Shown: piece by piece, positions 44,303-53,427 of the stretch | Position numbering within the stretch: position 1 is the first letter of the stretch | How the letters are laid out: every line of letters begins with the position of its first letter | Assembly: GCA_965203865.1 (NCBI GenBank) | Contig: OZ241916.1 | Span: 2,976,001 to 3,040,000, forward strand | Reading direction: 5' to 3' | DNA from: G965200765 sp965203865 | GTDB lineage: Bacteria; Pseudomonadota; Gammaproteobacteria; Arenicellales; JAJDZL01 | DNA length: 64,000 nucleotides | Translations under genes and position numbers: made by a program | The notes under the pieces: model-generated | What the model saw: only the letters and a program-made list of their open reading frames with translations | Database searches by the model: none | What the model was told of the DNA's origin: nothing

Positions 44303-45648
44303 GATTTTTCCTGCCCGCCAGGTTCGACTTCAATTTCATATTCCTTGAGCTTTCTGAACAAGCTGCTTCGATGCAGCCCGGTTTTACGAGACAATTCTAC
44401 ATAATTCTTGCTTCGTTTCAGATTGTGCAGCAAGTATTCTCTTTCAAACTGATCGCGTGCAACCCGAATCGGCAAGTCAAAATACCGGCTTGTACCCTCT
44501 CCGGAAATCAGTGCCCGCGATGAAGCGACGACCGGAGCAACGATAGAGTCAAGCAACGGCTCCACATCACCCAGTGTAATTGAATCTCCTGGAACAGTGG
44601 TAAGGGACTGACTCAGTACATTCTTCAATTCCGCAACGTTTCCCGGCCAAGAGTAATTCCTGAAACGGTTCAATGCAGCAGTCTCGACTCTTTTGTAGGG
44701 AATCTGGTTTGCGGCACTAATGCTGTCTGTAAAATGACCAACCAACTCTCGTATGTCCTCTGGACGTTCGCGCAATGGTGGAAGGTGAATATTCAAATTT
44801 TTAAGGCTGAAGTACAAATCCGGGCGAAAGTTTCCATCTCGTAGCAAACTGTCTATCGAAGAATCAACAGTAGCAATAATTCGAGGTGCTGCGTCGCCGC
44901 CTTTGTCATGGATATGCCCATCGATTTGATTCAAAAATCCGAGCAACTGTGCTTGTGCCACACCGTCATAGGTATGCAGATCTGGAAATAATAACGTTCC
45001 CGGTTCGGACTGCTCCAGTATTCCGGATGATTTAATATCCGTTATCGGCATGTTCAGAATATCTACAACCAAAAAGGACTCCGAAGATTTATCGCTTTGG
45101 TTGTGGACCAGTCTGGCAGCCAACTTTTTTCCGGTCCCCAATTCACCCGAAATTAATATCCGACCCGTCGACGATGCTACACGCCTGATTTGACGCCGCA
45201 CCTCATCAATTGTTTCACTGGACCCAATGAGCATTGGACGAGGTGCTTCATAATGAGAAATTTCCACTCGCTCGGCTACCGACACTCCCAGCGCGTTACG
45301 AATTGTAACCAGCAAACGCCCCGTCGAAACAGGCTTCTCCAGATAGTCGAAAGCACCGTAGCGCGTCGCTTCAATCGCGGTATCTACGGACCCATGCGCC
45401 GAAAGCATAATAACTGGAGTAGTAAACGATTGTTCGCGCCACTCTTTCAGGAGACTGATACCGTCGTCGCCTCGCATCCATACATCCAAAATAACAACAT
45501 CGTACGAATCCTTAAGGGCTGCCGCACGTGCAGCATCGGCATCGTGAACTGCCTTTACGCGATATCCTTCATCCGTCAATGTCTCAGAGATGATGTAACG
45601 AATGTCAGGTTCGTCGTCTACAACCAAAATTCTTGGATGATCTGTCAT
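44299..45648 (-). CDS. ntrX: NtrX-like response regulator lacking the sigma-54 GAFTGA loop
   Basis: A 449-residue protein: receiver domain (LVVDDEPD, phospho-acceptor D55 in VVILDVW, K105 in LEKPVS), central AAA+ domain and a C-terminal Fis-type HTH (NYVELSRKTGLHRSSLFRKL). The AAA+ domain keeps Walker A GELGTGKK (168-175) and the WPGNVAELKN block but has no GAFTGA loop, and Walker B reads LLFPDL instead of LFLDEI. It therefore probably cannot activate sigma-54 polymerase and would act as a DNA-binding regulator. Encoded directly after its NtrY-like kinase. Confidence 0.9.
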   Translation of the reverse strand: MTDHPRILVVDDEPDIRYIISETLTDEGYRVKAVHDADAARAAALKDSYDVVILDVWMRGDDGISLLKEWREQSFTTPVIMLSAHGSVDTAIEATRYGAFDYLEKPVSTGRLLVTIRNALGVSVAERVEISHYEAPRPMLIGSSETIDEVRRQIRRVASSTGRILISGELGTGKKLAARLVHNQSDKSSESFLVVDILNMPITDIKSSGILEQSEPGTLLFPDLHTYDGVAQAQLLGFLNQIDGHIHDKGGDAAPRIIATVDSSIDSLLRDGNFRPDLYFSLKNLNIHLPPLRERPEDIRELVGHFTDSISAANQIPYKRVETAALNRFRNYSWPGNVAELKNVLSQSLTTVPGDSITLGDVEPLLDSIVAPVVASSRALISGEGTSRYFDLPIRVARDQFEREYLLHNLKRSKNYVELSRKTGLHRSSLFRKLKEYEIEVEPGGQEKS

Positions 45649-45659
45649 TGCACTCACTT

Positions 45660-47891
45660 TCAAATGCTGTTGCTGGGCAGAATTTTCGATGGATTTGAAG
45701 CGGCAAGGATTTCGGATTCTTCTATTGGCAGTCGAATGGTCACTTTACCACCGCCGGCTTTGGTATTTGCTGCAGACACCTGTCCGCCATGCTCTTCCAC
45801 AATTCGTTTGACAATGGCAAGACCAAGCCCGGCACCTTTCCCCTTCGACGTTTCATATGGCTCGAACACCTTGTCAATCTTTGATGCGTTGAAACCATAA
45901 CCGTTGTCAACAACACTGAGTTCAACAAAATTCGGTGAACAGTATTGCGTAGAAATTTTAATTTCAGAACTTTCCACATTCTCAGTTGCAGTCTTTGAAT
46001 TGATTATCAGGTTGTTTAACACCTGCCTCAGTCGGTCTGGATCTGCATGCACAAAATGGACATTACTGCCCTGCAGGAATATTATCCCATCATTTTGTTC
46101 GCCTGCACTATGCAATTCTACAGTCTCCCTTACCAACTGGTTCAATTCTACCTTCGTTGGATTCATCGCGGTAACTTGTGCGTAGTCGCGAAATTCAATC
46201 ACAATATTCTGCATGGAGTGCAGCTGGCGGTAGATTGCATTGATCGCACGATTGACAGCGTCGCGGTCGGCGGAATTCATCTGGCCGCCTACTGTTTTGG
46301 ATTTAATCCGGTCCACGGCAAATTGTATCGGAGTGAGGGGATTGCGAATTTCGTGTGCAAAGCGTTGCGCCACCTCTCCCCATGCTGCGCCGCGCTGGGC
46401 CTTGACAAGTTCAGTTACATCTTCCAGCAGGATGCTGTATCGACTTGCCGCTGCACTAGCCAACGGCAGTTTAGTGACACTGCAAATCAAAGTCCGGGTC
46501 CCCCGAGGCGTTTCAAGCCGTATTTCATCCTGCCAGTCCACCTGCTCTGCTCGCACACCTTTCTCGACAAACTGCCTGAGTGGCTCAAGTGATTCTCGCT
46601 GCTGCGAAATTTCAATCAAAGTCTTGGTTTGAATTTCTTCGGGCTTCAATTCCAGAATCTGCTGTGCCGCAAGGTTCATATCTATAAATTGAAAATTCTG
46701 GTCAATGGAAAATACCCCGGAAGAAAGATGCTTCAGCACGGATTCCAGGTAGGTGCGCTGCTCTTCGGCAATTCGCCGGCTTTCTCGAACACGGTCGTGC
46801 GAGTTTTTGATCTCGCTAGTCATGTCGTTAAACGATTCAACCAGTACACCGATGTCATCCCGAGTGGTAACCGGCAGTAATTTGTCATAGTCGCCTTTTG
46901 CAACCGCCAGTGTGCCTTCGGACAAATTCTGTATCGGCTTTAACAGATGCCTGGTAAATTCTATTGCCATCCAAAGTGAAACCAGCAATGCAACCAGTGT
47001 TACAAAAGTCAATGTCAGTATAAAGTTGAATTTCAACGCACCCCGAACTACAACCAGATTGTTGTAGCTGTTTCGGGCAGATTCAACCGTTTTCACCAGC
47101 TCTTCATAGTTGCGCGGCAATGGTGTAAGTACCTGCAGTATACGATTACTTCCGCCCCGTACTGGTACTGGAACAAGTACCCGTATCGTGCTGTCTGTTG
47201 CATCAAGCTCAACATCGGCAACTACGTTTCCACCTAGCACGGCATTGATAGATTGCTCGCTTGCGCGGGACGGTACTAGCCGGTCGGACTGAGACTGAAT
47301 TCCACTTGAAACCACTATTCCCGCAGCAGTGCCAATATCTTCAAAATAGGTTATTTCACTAAAGTTCCCGGCTTGCAGGGTCTCATTGAGTACATCGATA
47401 ATAGCTTCCTGGTCCCTGATGGTTTCCAGCTCAGCAACTGTATCTTTAAGCTTCAGCGCTACTTCGTCACGCAACGCGTTGATTGAGACACTGCCCAATG
47501 ACAGCGCAGTGGTAAGAGCCTGGTTCGTTTGAGTGTCAAACCAGTTGTCCACACCCTTGCTAAGTGAATGAAACGCAAAATAGTATACAAGGCAAAGCGA
47601 ACCAAGAGTCAAAAGCGTGTATGTTCCCAGGAACTTAACCGTTAGCCTTGAACCTGGTTCCCTTTTTTGCCATTGCCTGACCAATCGAACAATGTAAACA
47701 CCGATGATCAAGACAAGAACTGCAATGGCAGTCAAATTGACAACAAAAAGTTCAAAAAGATACGATTCAAACACTTCGATTCGAAGCGTACCTGCAATCA
47801 ACCCTGCCAATGGAGCAGCAAATACAATCAGTACCAGTACTGCCAGCAGAAGGTTCCGAATAATTCTGGAATTACTGGATTTCAAATTCAA
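45660..47891 (-). CDS. ntrY: NtrY-like membrane sensor histidine kinase
   Basis: A 743-residue kinase. Three N-terminal hydrophobic helices lie within residues 12-110; a periplasmic or extracytoplasmic region and another helix near 290-312 lead into HAMP (IEFTRHLLKPIQNLSEGTL), then a PAS domain (HLSSGVFSIDQNFQFIDMN), the phospho-acceptor helix RFAHEIRNPLTPIQFAVD and the ATPase domain with NLIINS (N box), VVDNGYGF and GLGLAIVKRIVEEHGG. It phosphorylates the NtrX-like regulator. Homologues respond to nitrogen or redox state. Its start overlaps the preceding DUF4390 gene by 20 bases. Confidence 0.94.
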   Translation of the reverse strand: MNLKSSNSRIIRNLLLAVLVLIVFAAPLAGLIAGTLRIEVFESYLFELFVVNLTAIAVLVLIIGVYIVRLVRQWQKREPGSRLTVKFLGTYTLLTLGSLCLVYYFAFHSLSKGVDNWFDTQTNQALTTALSLGSVSINALRDEVALKLKDTVAELETIRDQEAIIDVLNETLQAGNFSEITYFEDIGTAAGIVVSSGIQSQSDRLVPSRASEQSINAVLGGNVVADVELDATDSTIRVLVPVPVRGGSNRILQVLTPLPRNYEELVKTVESARNSYNNLVVVRGALKFNFILTLTFVTLVALLVSLWMAIEFTRHLLKPIQNLSEGTLAVAKGDYDKLLPVTTRDDIGVLVESFNDMTSEIKNSHDRVRESRRIAEEQRTYLESVLKHLSSGVFSIDQNFQFIDMNLAAQQILELKPEEIQTKTLIEISQQRESLEPLRQFVEKGVRAEQVDWQDEIRLETPRGTRTLICSVTKLPLASAAASRYSILLEDVTELVKAQRGAAWGEVAQRFAHEIRNPLTPIQFAVDRIKSKTVGGQMNSADRDAVNRAINAIYRQLHSMQNIVIEFRDYAQVTAMNPTKVELNQLVRETVELHSAGEQNDGIIFLQGSNVHFVHADPDRLRQVLNNLIINSKTATENVESSEIKISTQYCSPNFVELSVVDNGYGFNASKIDKVFEPYETSKGKGAGLGLAIVKRIVEEHGGQVSAANTKAGGGKVTIRLPIEESEILAASNPSKILPSNSI

Positions 47892-48432
47892 ACCAACCGC
47901 TTTGAAGATACCAAGACTCTTTTATGTAGGCGGCAACTCGCAACACCGAAGGCAACGCAGACCGGTCCAAAGCAACTCTTACTTTTCCTCGAATTCTGTT
48001 GCTGGCGGATTCTTTCAACGAGGGAATGGCAAATGAATACTTTCGGATTCCACCAAGAGAACGCAAGGCGGATTCAAGGCTTGTGTAGTTGCCGGCAACA
48101 TCGGGGTTTTCTGAAGTAACGATGAACTTGCGAGACAGCGTGTCGTAGTAAATTTGTTCAAAAACCTGAAAATGGCCGATTCTCTCATCAAACAAATACT
48201 TTCGAACTCGATAAATTTTTATTTCAGTAGAAATTGAAATTGGAAAACTGGCGCGTAGCGCCGCTTCCACTTCCTCGCTTAGTTGCAGATCAACATTTGC
48301 AGTGATTTCAAGAGCATTCGACTCAAGAGTGTTTTCAACATCAACGATTGAGATACCGCTAGCCTGGACACTCCAGAATGTGGAAATCAACACCACGCTC
48401 GCTACATAAAAATTCTTTCTGAAAATTACCAT
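47872..48432 (-). CDS. DUF4390 exported protein
   Basis: A 186-residue protein with an N-terminal signal segment (FYVASVVLISTFWSVQASG). The mature part resembles DUF4390: ANVDLQLSEEVEAALRASFP, FEQIYYDTLSRKFIV, SLESALRSLGGIRKYSF and KVRVALDRSALPSVLRV, mostly beta strands. Members are consistently placed between rsmB and ntrY, as here, and are thought to act in the envelope, but no function is established. The ATG at 48432 precedes the signal peptide; upstream residues in the longer frame overlap rsmB. Confidence 0.85.
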   Translation of the reverse strand: MVIFRKNFYVASVVLISTFWSVQASGISIVDVENTLESNALEITANVDLQLSEEVEAALRASFPISISTEIKIYRVRKYLFDERIGHFQVFEQIYYDTLSRKFIVTSENPDVAGNYTSLESALRSLGGIRKYSFAIPSLKESASNRIRGKVRVALDRSALPSVLRVAAYIKESWYLQSGWFEFEIQ

Positions 48433-48443
48433 CGCACCATTTG

Positions 48444-49769
48444 CTATTGCTTTGTTAAACAGGCATAGTAAAACCCGTCTCCATAGTCTACCCCTTGCAC
48501 GCGTTGTCTGCCAATGCCTGTAGATTTTCCCAGACTTGGAGGAAGTGGAACAACTGAGCAATCATCAAGAATTTCAAGCAGCTGTTTTACTTGACTCTCG
48601 TTTTCGCAATGTAAAACAGAGCACGTGGTATATACCAGCTTTCCGTTTTTTTGAAGCAACGGCCAAAGTGCGGCGACAATTTGCAATTGTTGTTTCACAG
48701 ACGCTTGTATGTCTTCAGGTTTACGATGATGCTTGATATCCGGGTGTCTGCATACTACACCCAATCCCGAACATGGTACATCAACCAAAATTCGATCATA
48801 TTGAACTCCATCCCACCAGCCACCGGGGTCGGTGACATCTCCATTAATGACTGTTGCCTTTTTTCCCGTTCGGCGCAGATTCTCCAAAATTTTATCGCAA
48901 CGACTAGCTACTTTATCCACTGCAATCAGTTCGCTTAATTTCGGCTGATTCTCAAGTATGTGCACAGTTTTGCCGCCAGGTGCGGCGCAAGCATCCAGCA
49001 CGCGATGATTCTCGCGTAAATCCAAAACAGGGGCTACCAACTGCGAAGCAGTGTCTTGAACAGATACTTTTCCTTGAAAGAATCCAGGCAGTTTATCGAC
49101 TTGCAACGGCCTGGAAATTTGCAGTCCGACAGGCGACACAAGATTGCGACTTGATTCAATTCCAATCCGGCTCAACTCTTCCATGTACTCCTCAACGCTT
49201 GTCATGGACGTGTTTACACGCAATACCATTTGAGGCTTTTGATTGTTGGCATGCAATATTTTTTCCCAGCAATCCGGCCATTCTTGACGCAACATGTCAA
49301 CAAGCCATTGAGGATGGGCATAAAGAGCACAATCTTGCAATGGTTCAGCAAGTAGTCTTTCCTTGTTGTCAATGAATTTACGAAGGACTGCGTTCAGCAC
49401 CGCTACCGCCCAGCGCTTTTTCATGCTTGATACTGCTGCAACTGTTTCTGATACACAGGCATATTCCGGAACCCGCATGAACAAAATTTGATAAAGGCCC
49501 GAAAGCAATAAGCAATACAAGTCTCGGTCTTTGCGTTTAAACGGGCGATGCAACAGTTGCTGAGCATAGCTTGCCAATCGCCAGTACCAGCGCACTACCC
49601 CGAATACAATCTCCGAAACAAACGCATGCTGGCGACGCTCCAGCTTTTGCAGACCGTTTTCTAATGCCCGGTCCAGTTGAACTCCATCGAAAATGACAGC
49701 CTTGATACAGTAGGCAGCACGTGCTCGAGTATCGTCTTCGGTTTTTTCCATGGTCATTTGACTACACAT
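48444..49769 (-). CDS. rsmB: 16S rRNA (cytosine967-C5)-methyltransferase
   Basis: A 441-residue enzyme. The N-terminal NusB-like RNA-binding domain (RARAAYCIKAV, HAFVSEIVFGVVRWYW) is followed by the methyltransferase domain: VLDACAAPGGKTVHIL, DRILVDVPCSGLGVV with the catalytic PCSG cysteine, and VYTTCSVLHCENE with the second, releasing cysteine. It modifies C967 of 16S rRNA. The start overlaps the fmt stop by eight bases; ATGs at 49757 and 49751 are alternatives. Confidence 0.95.
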   Translation of the reverse strand: MCSQMTMEKTEDDTRARAAYCIKAVIFDGVQLDRALENGLQKLERRQHAFVSEIVFGVVRWYWRLASYAQQLLHRPFKRKDRDLYCLLLSGLYQILFMRVPEYACVSETVAAVSSMKKRWAVAVLNAVLRKFIDNKERLLAEPLQDCALYAHPQWLVDMLRQEWPDCWEKILHANNQKPQMVLRVNTSMTSVEEYMEELSRIGIESSRNLVSPVGLQISRPLQVDKLPGFFQGKVSVQDTASQLVAPVLDLRENHRVLDACAAPGGKTVHILENQPKLSELIAVDKVASRCDKILENLRRTGKKATVINGDVTDPGGWWDGVQYDRILVDVPCSGLGVVCRHPDIKHHRKPEDIQASVKQQLQIVAALWPLLQKNGKLVYTTCSVLHCENESQVKQLLEILDDCSVVPLPPSLGKSTGIGRQRVQGVDYGDGFYYACLTKQ

Positions 49770-50730
49770 CAACTCCGGTTAATGGCTCACTCGTAAATTT
49801 ACTGCCTTCAGGAATTGGTGTGCCGGCCAAAAATTGTGAAGTTTCCATGCGATTCCTGCTTTCCTTTTGAATCGACAGAATCTTCACTGCGCCGTCGCGT
49901 GCCGCTATGACCAGACCGTTCTTGTTCGAGTGAATGACCGTGCCGGGTGCTATGCCCGCTGTATCCGCTTCGACAAACACGGAATTCAAAAATCGAATTC
50001 TATTGCTGCCGAGCCAAGTGCGCGCCATAGGTTTCGGGTTGAATGCGCGAATTTTTCTGTCTATATCAACCGCAGCCAGCGATTCCCAATTAATTTCAGA
50101 TTCCCATATTTCAAGTTTCTTTGCATAATTTGCTTCTTTTTCGTTCTGACATTCTGGAAATAGTGGCTCGGAGCTGAATTTCGGCAATACGTCTGTGATA
50201 TGCCTTGCCCCAACTTGTGCCAGTCTTTGCTCCAGCGATTCCGTGGTGTCTGTTTGCTCTACCTTGACAGCATGCTTTGCCAAAACAGGCCCGGTATCCA
50301 GTCCTTCATCAATCATCATTAGAGTGATTCCAGTTATTGCATCGCCTGCCTCAATAGCTCTGGCAACGGGAGCAGCGCCCCTCCAACGGGGAAGCAAGGA
50401 AAAATGCACATTGATGCAGCCATCAGCTGGAATTTTGAGCAACTGCGGCGGCAGGATAAAACCGTATGCAACTACAACTATCACATCCGGCACCAACTTT
50501 TCAATTTCAGCCAATGCTTGTTCATTCAGTTTTTCATACTGAAGTACTTTCAATCCATTGCTATGGGCATAGCTCTTTACGGCGCAGGGCTTTAGTTTTC
50601 TGCCGCGCCCTTGCCTGCTGTCAGGGGAAGTCAATACACCAGTAATTGCTACTCTTTCTGTAGAGTTCAACCTTTCCAGGCAAGGCACAGCGCAGGCAGG
50701 TGTGCCGGCGAATAGAACTCGTATACTCAT
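49762..50730 (-). CDS. fmt: Methionyl-tRNA formyltransferase
   Basis: A 322-residue enzyme that formylates initiator Met-tRNA using 10-formyl-THF. VLFAGTPACAVPCLERL begins the N-terminal domain, NVHFSLLPRWRGAAPVARAI carries the catalytic asparagine and histidine region, and GITLMMIDEGLDTGPVL follows. The C-terminal tRNA-binding domain begins near residue 205. Normal length. Second gene of the def-fmt-rsmB series. Confidence 0.97.
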   Translation of the reverse strand: MSIRVLFAGTPACAVPCLERLNSTERVAITGVLTSPDSRQGRGRKLKPCAVKSYAHSNGLKVLQYEKLNEQALAEIEKLVPDVIVVVAYGFILPPQLLKIPADGCINVHFSLLPRWRGAAPVARAIEAGDAITGITLMMIDEGLDTGPVLAKHAVKVEQTDTTESLEQRLAQVGARHITDVLPKFSSEPLFPECQNEKEANYAKKLEIWESEINWESLAAVDIDRKIRAFNPKPMARTWLGSNRIRFLNSVFVEADTAGIAPGTVIHSNKNGLVIAARDGAVKILSIQKESRNRMETSQFLAGTPIPEGSKFTSEPLTGVDV

Positions 50731-50809
50731 TACAACCCTTTGCCGCTTAAGTATTTACAACTACTGCACGTAAACATGGCATAACCAGCTTACTTCTGAT
50801 GCCGGATAG

Positions 50810-51349
50810 CTAATAAGATGCCGCAGCCAATTGTTCCCGTTTGCGTAATTTAGCCTGTTTTTCAAACTGCTTTTTGACACGTTCTCGCTTTAGGCGGGAC
50901 AAGTAGTCTGCAAACAGCTTGCCGTTCAAATGATCAATTTCATGCTGAACGCAAGCAGCCAGCATGTCCTCGGCTTCCATTTCGTACGTCGACCCAGCTC
51001 TGTCTTGCGCCCGAAAACGAATCCACTTGCTTCGTTTTACTGTTTCAAAATAATCGGGAAACGAAAGGCATCCTTCTTCCACTTCCTGTTCCCCTTTGCG
51101 CTCCAGAATTTCAGGATTGACCACTACATGCAAGTCGTTTTGCGTTGACGACATGTCAATGACAATAATACTTTTGGGAATATTCACCTGAATTGCTGCA
51201 AGACCGATACCTGTAGCTGCATACATTGTTTCCGCCATGTCATCCACCTCGCGTTGAAGTTCCGTGTCAAATTGCGTTACAGGTTTGGCGACGGCTCGTA
51301 ACCGCGGGTCCGGATAGATAAGAATACTCCGCTGAGTCAATTTGAACAA
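50810..51349 (-). CDS. def: Peptide deformylase
   Basis: A 179-residue metalloenzyme removing the N-formyl group from new proteins. All three motifs are present: GIGLAAIQV, EEGCLSFP with the metal-binding cysteine, and QHEIDHLNG with both histidines and the catalytic glutamate. The beginning is a TTG (51349, or 51340, which has better spacing from AGGA and yields MTQRSILIYPD). Followed by fmt after about 80 bases. Confidence 0.96.
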   Translation of the reverse strand: MFKLTQRSILIYPDPRLRAVAKPVTQFDTELQREVDDMAETMYAATGIGLAAIQVNIPKSIIVIDMSSTQNDLHVVVNPEILERKGEQEVEEGCLSFPDYFETVKRSKWIRFRAQDRAGSTYEMEAEDMLAACVQHEIDHLNGKLFADYLSRLKRERVKKQFEKQAKLRKREQLAAASY

Positions 51350-51473
51350 ATTCCTGCCGTAGATTGTTGCATTTGTAACTGAATAATTTGAGGGTAGTTT
51401 TTCAAGGTTTCAATAGTATCTATTATAGGCAACCTGAAACTTTGATACAGATACAAAATGCAAAAAGAAAAAT

Positions 51474-51503
51474 ACCGTCCGGCTGACTATGCAACCGGAC
51501 GGT
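51474..51503 (-). terminator. Rho-independent terminator of the amtB operon
   Basis: Stem ACCGTCCGG / CCGGACGGT with a 12-base loop. On the minus strand it is followed by ATTTTTCTTTTT, a clear U-tract (plus-strand 51462-51473), and lies about 90 bases after the small protein at 51591. Confidence 0.85.
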
Positions 51504-51590
51504 TAACCTAGCAAAACAAATCTCGAAAAATCTAACTCAAGAAAGTTAGTTTTCGATTTTCGTCATCAACAACAAACAGAAAAAAGAAAT

Positions 51591-51785
51591 TCAACTTCCG
51601 CCTGATCGGAAATGCTCGTCTTCTTCTTTGAGTTGCTTGTTCTCCTGCCGGAGTTGGGCGATATGCCATGCAACCCAGAACACGAGACCAGCAATAACCA
51701 GAATAAACTCTAATCCGACAAACGGGTAAATTGGACCAATATCGGCAATTGTGCCGGCCCAGTCCGTAAACGATCCAGTATTCAT
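51591..51785 (-). CDS. Small membrane protein cotranscribed with amtB
   Basis: A 64-residue protein with one transmembrane helix (FVGLEFILVIAGLVFWVAWHI, residues about 22-42) and a charged C-terminal helix (QLRQENKQLKEEDEHF) that could form a coiled coil. The ATG is preceded by AGGAGGAAAATAAATC, an excellent ribosome site, and the gene begins 18 bases after amtB stops. It may associate with the ammonium transporter, but no named family is recognised. No glnK gene is found in this operon. Confidence 0.75.
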   Translation of the reverse strand: MNTGSFTDWAGTIADIGPIYPFVGLEFILVIAGLVFWVAWHIAQLRQENKQLKEEDEHFRSGGS

Positions 51786-51803
51786 GATTTATTTTCCTCC
51801 TGA

Positions 51804-53165
51804 CTATGCTTCGTTTTTTGCGGCTTCTTCCGCAGCAATAATTTCCTGTTCTTCCTCTTGCATCTGCTCGGATACCCGGGTATCCAGGCCTGCAATTTCG
51901 ATAGAGCGAGGAATTCTCAGTATGCCAAAGCCACTAAGTATTTTGGAGATAATCCAGCCGGGCAAAAATCCAAGAACGCCAAACATGATGATCGCACCGA
52001 TAAATTGACCAAGTGGATTAATCGTTGCAAAACTTGTGTCTGGTGAAGAAGGATAGCCCCACAGCATAAATCCGGCAATTACAACACCAAAGAATCCTGC
52101 GTATCCATGAACTGCAACTGCCCCGACCGCATCATCAACTTTAAAGCGGCGCTCGACAAAATAGTGCATCTTGTACATAAAGATCACACCGACAATCGCA
52201 ATGAACATTGCTTGTATCGGATGATACAGGTCATTTCCTGCCGAAGCAGCAATGATACCTGCAAGGCCTGATGAATAAGTCCAGAACGCATCGCCCTTGG
52301 AAATCCAGTACCCTGCGAGCAAGCCGCCGGAAAGTGACATCAGAAAGTTGAAAGTTATGCCACTAAGCGTAGTCGGCCCCAAATAAATATTTGTTGCCGA
52401 ATAAAACACTCCGTCTCCGGCTTGAACATCCCACATTGGAACATTGCATGCGACGTAGAATCCCCAGAACCCCGTATAGATCAGAAATAAGCCGATCGTT
52501 ACCAGCCAAGGATTTCTGGGATTGATGTTGCGTGGCGTTCCGTCTGCGGCAAACTTGCCGATTCTTGGCCCCAAGACAACCAGTACGCCCAAGGCGAAAC
52601 CGCCTGCAATTGCATGAATGACACCCGAAGCGTAAGCATCGTGGTAGCCTAGCAATTGGACCATCCAGCCTGCCGAATGCCAGCCCCATGCAGCATCGAT
52701 GATCCAGAAAACAGATCCGATTGCGACTGCGAGAATCCAGAAAGCTCCGGATTGAATTCTTTCAATCACTGAACCCGATACAATCGAAGCGGCAGTCCAT
52801 GAAAACAACAGAAACGCTGCCCAGAAAACGCCGTTGATTCGCTCCCAGCCATCGCCGCCGGCACCCATGTGCGGCCCCATCAACTCGCTCCAGGGTTCAG
52901 CCCACGGGGCACTCTCAAGGCCGCCGGTGATGAAGGGACCATTTGGAAACGCGAAGTAAATCCACCACCCAAAGAAAAAGAATGTGATCGTAACCAATGG
53001 AATCAGCATCGTATTCTTCATCAATGTGTGCATATGATTTTTATGTCGTGATGCGCCCACTTCGTACATGCAGAATCCGACATGAATCAGAAACATGATT
53101 ACGACAGTGAGCCAATAGTAGAACTCGGTAAATATGATACCGAGCGAGGTAAGTTCGTTATCCAT
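51804..53165 (-). CDS. amtB: Ammonium transporter
   Basis: A 453-residue protein with about eleven transmembrane helices. The twin pore histidines are conserved in ASGVIHAIAGGFAL and VGAVAVHGYAGFFG, and the aspartate of the ammonium-recruiting loop is in YHDAYASG. The N-terminal FTEFYYWLTVVIMFLIHVGF helix lacks a signal peptide. A charged acidic tail (SEQMQEEEQEIIAAEE) ends the protein. It conducts ammonium into the cell for assimilation. The ATG at 53165 is preferred over 53180. No sigma-54 promoter was seen upstream. Confidence 0.93.
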   Translation of the reverse strand: MDNELTSLGIIFTEFYYWLTVVIMFLIHVGFCMYEVGASRHKNHMHTLMKNTMLIPLVTITFFFFGWWIYFAFPNGPFITGGLESAPWAEPWSELMGPHMGAGGDGWERINGVFWAAFLLFSWTAASIVSGSVIERIQSGAFWILAVAIGSVFWIIDAAWGWHSAGWMVQLLGYHDAYASGVIHAIAGGFALGVLVVLGPRIGKFAADGTPRNINPRNPWLVTIGLFLIYTGFWGFYVACNVPMWDVQAGDGVFYSATNIYLGPTTLSGITFNFLMSLSGGLLAGYWISKGDAFWTYSSGLAGIIAASAGNDLYHPIQAMFIAIVGVIFMYKMHYFVERRFKVDDAVGAVAVHGYAGFFGVVIAGFMLWGYPSSPDTSFATINPLGQFIGAIIMFGVLGFLPGWIISKILSGFGILRIPRSIEIAGLDTRVSEQMQEEEQEIIAAEEAAKNEA

Positions 53166-53427
53166 ACCTTTCGACTCCAACCGATAAACGGTTATTTCTA
53201 TTAATTAGTGACAGAACTGTGCGGAAATTTTTCACAATGGAGAATCACCACTACAATTCACAAGCTACCAATCATTAAATTAAAAAATCCTTATCCTAGA
53301 TTTATCCATATATAGACAATTCTACACAAAAATATAGTTAATTGCAACAGGTAGATGAAAATTAATTTCAAGTATTGAATTTACAAGGCTAAAACCAGCC
53401 TTGACCACTTGCCAATTCCCGCTGTAT

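Noticed and set aside
53166..53427. Possible sigma-54 promoter upstream of amtB
   Set aside because: No TGGCAC-N5-TTGC-like sequence was found on the correct strand.
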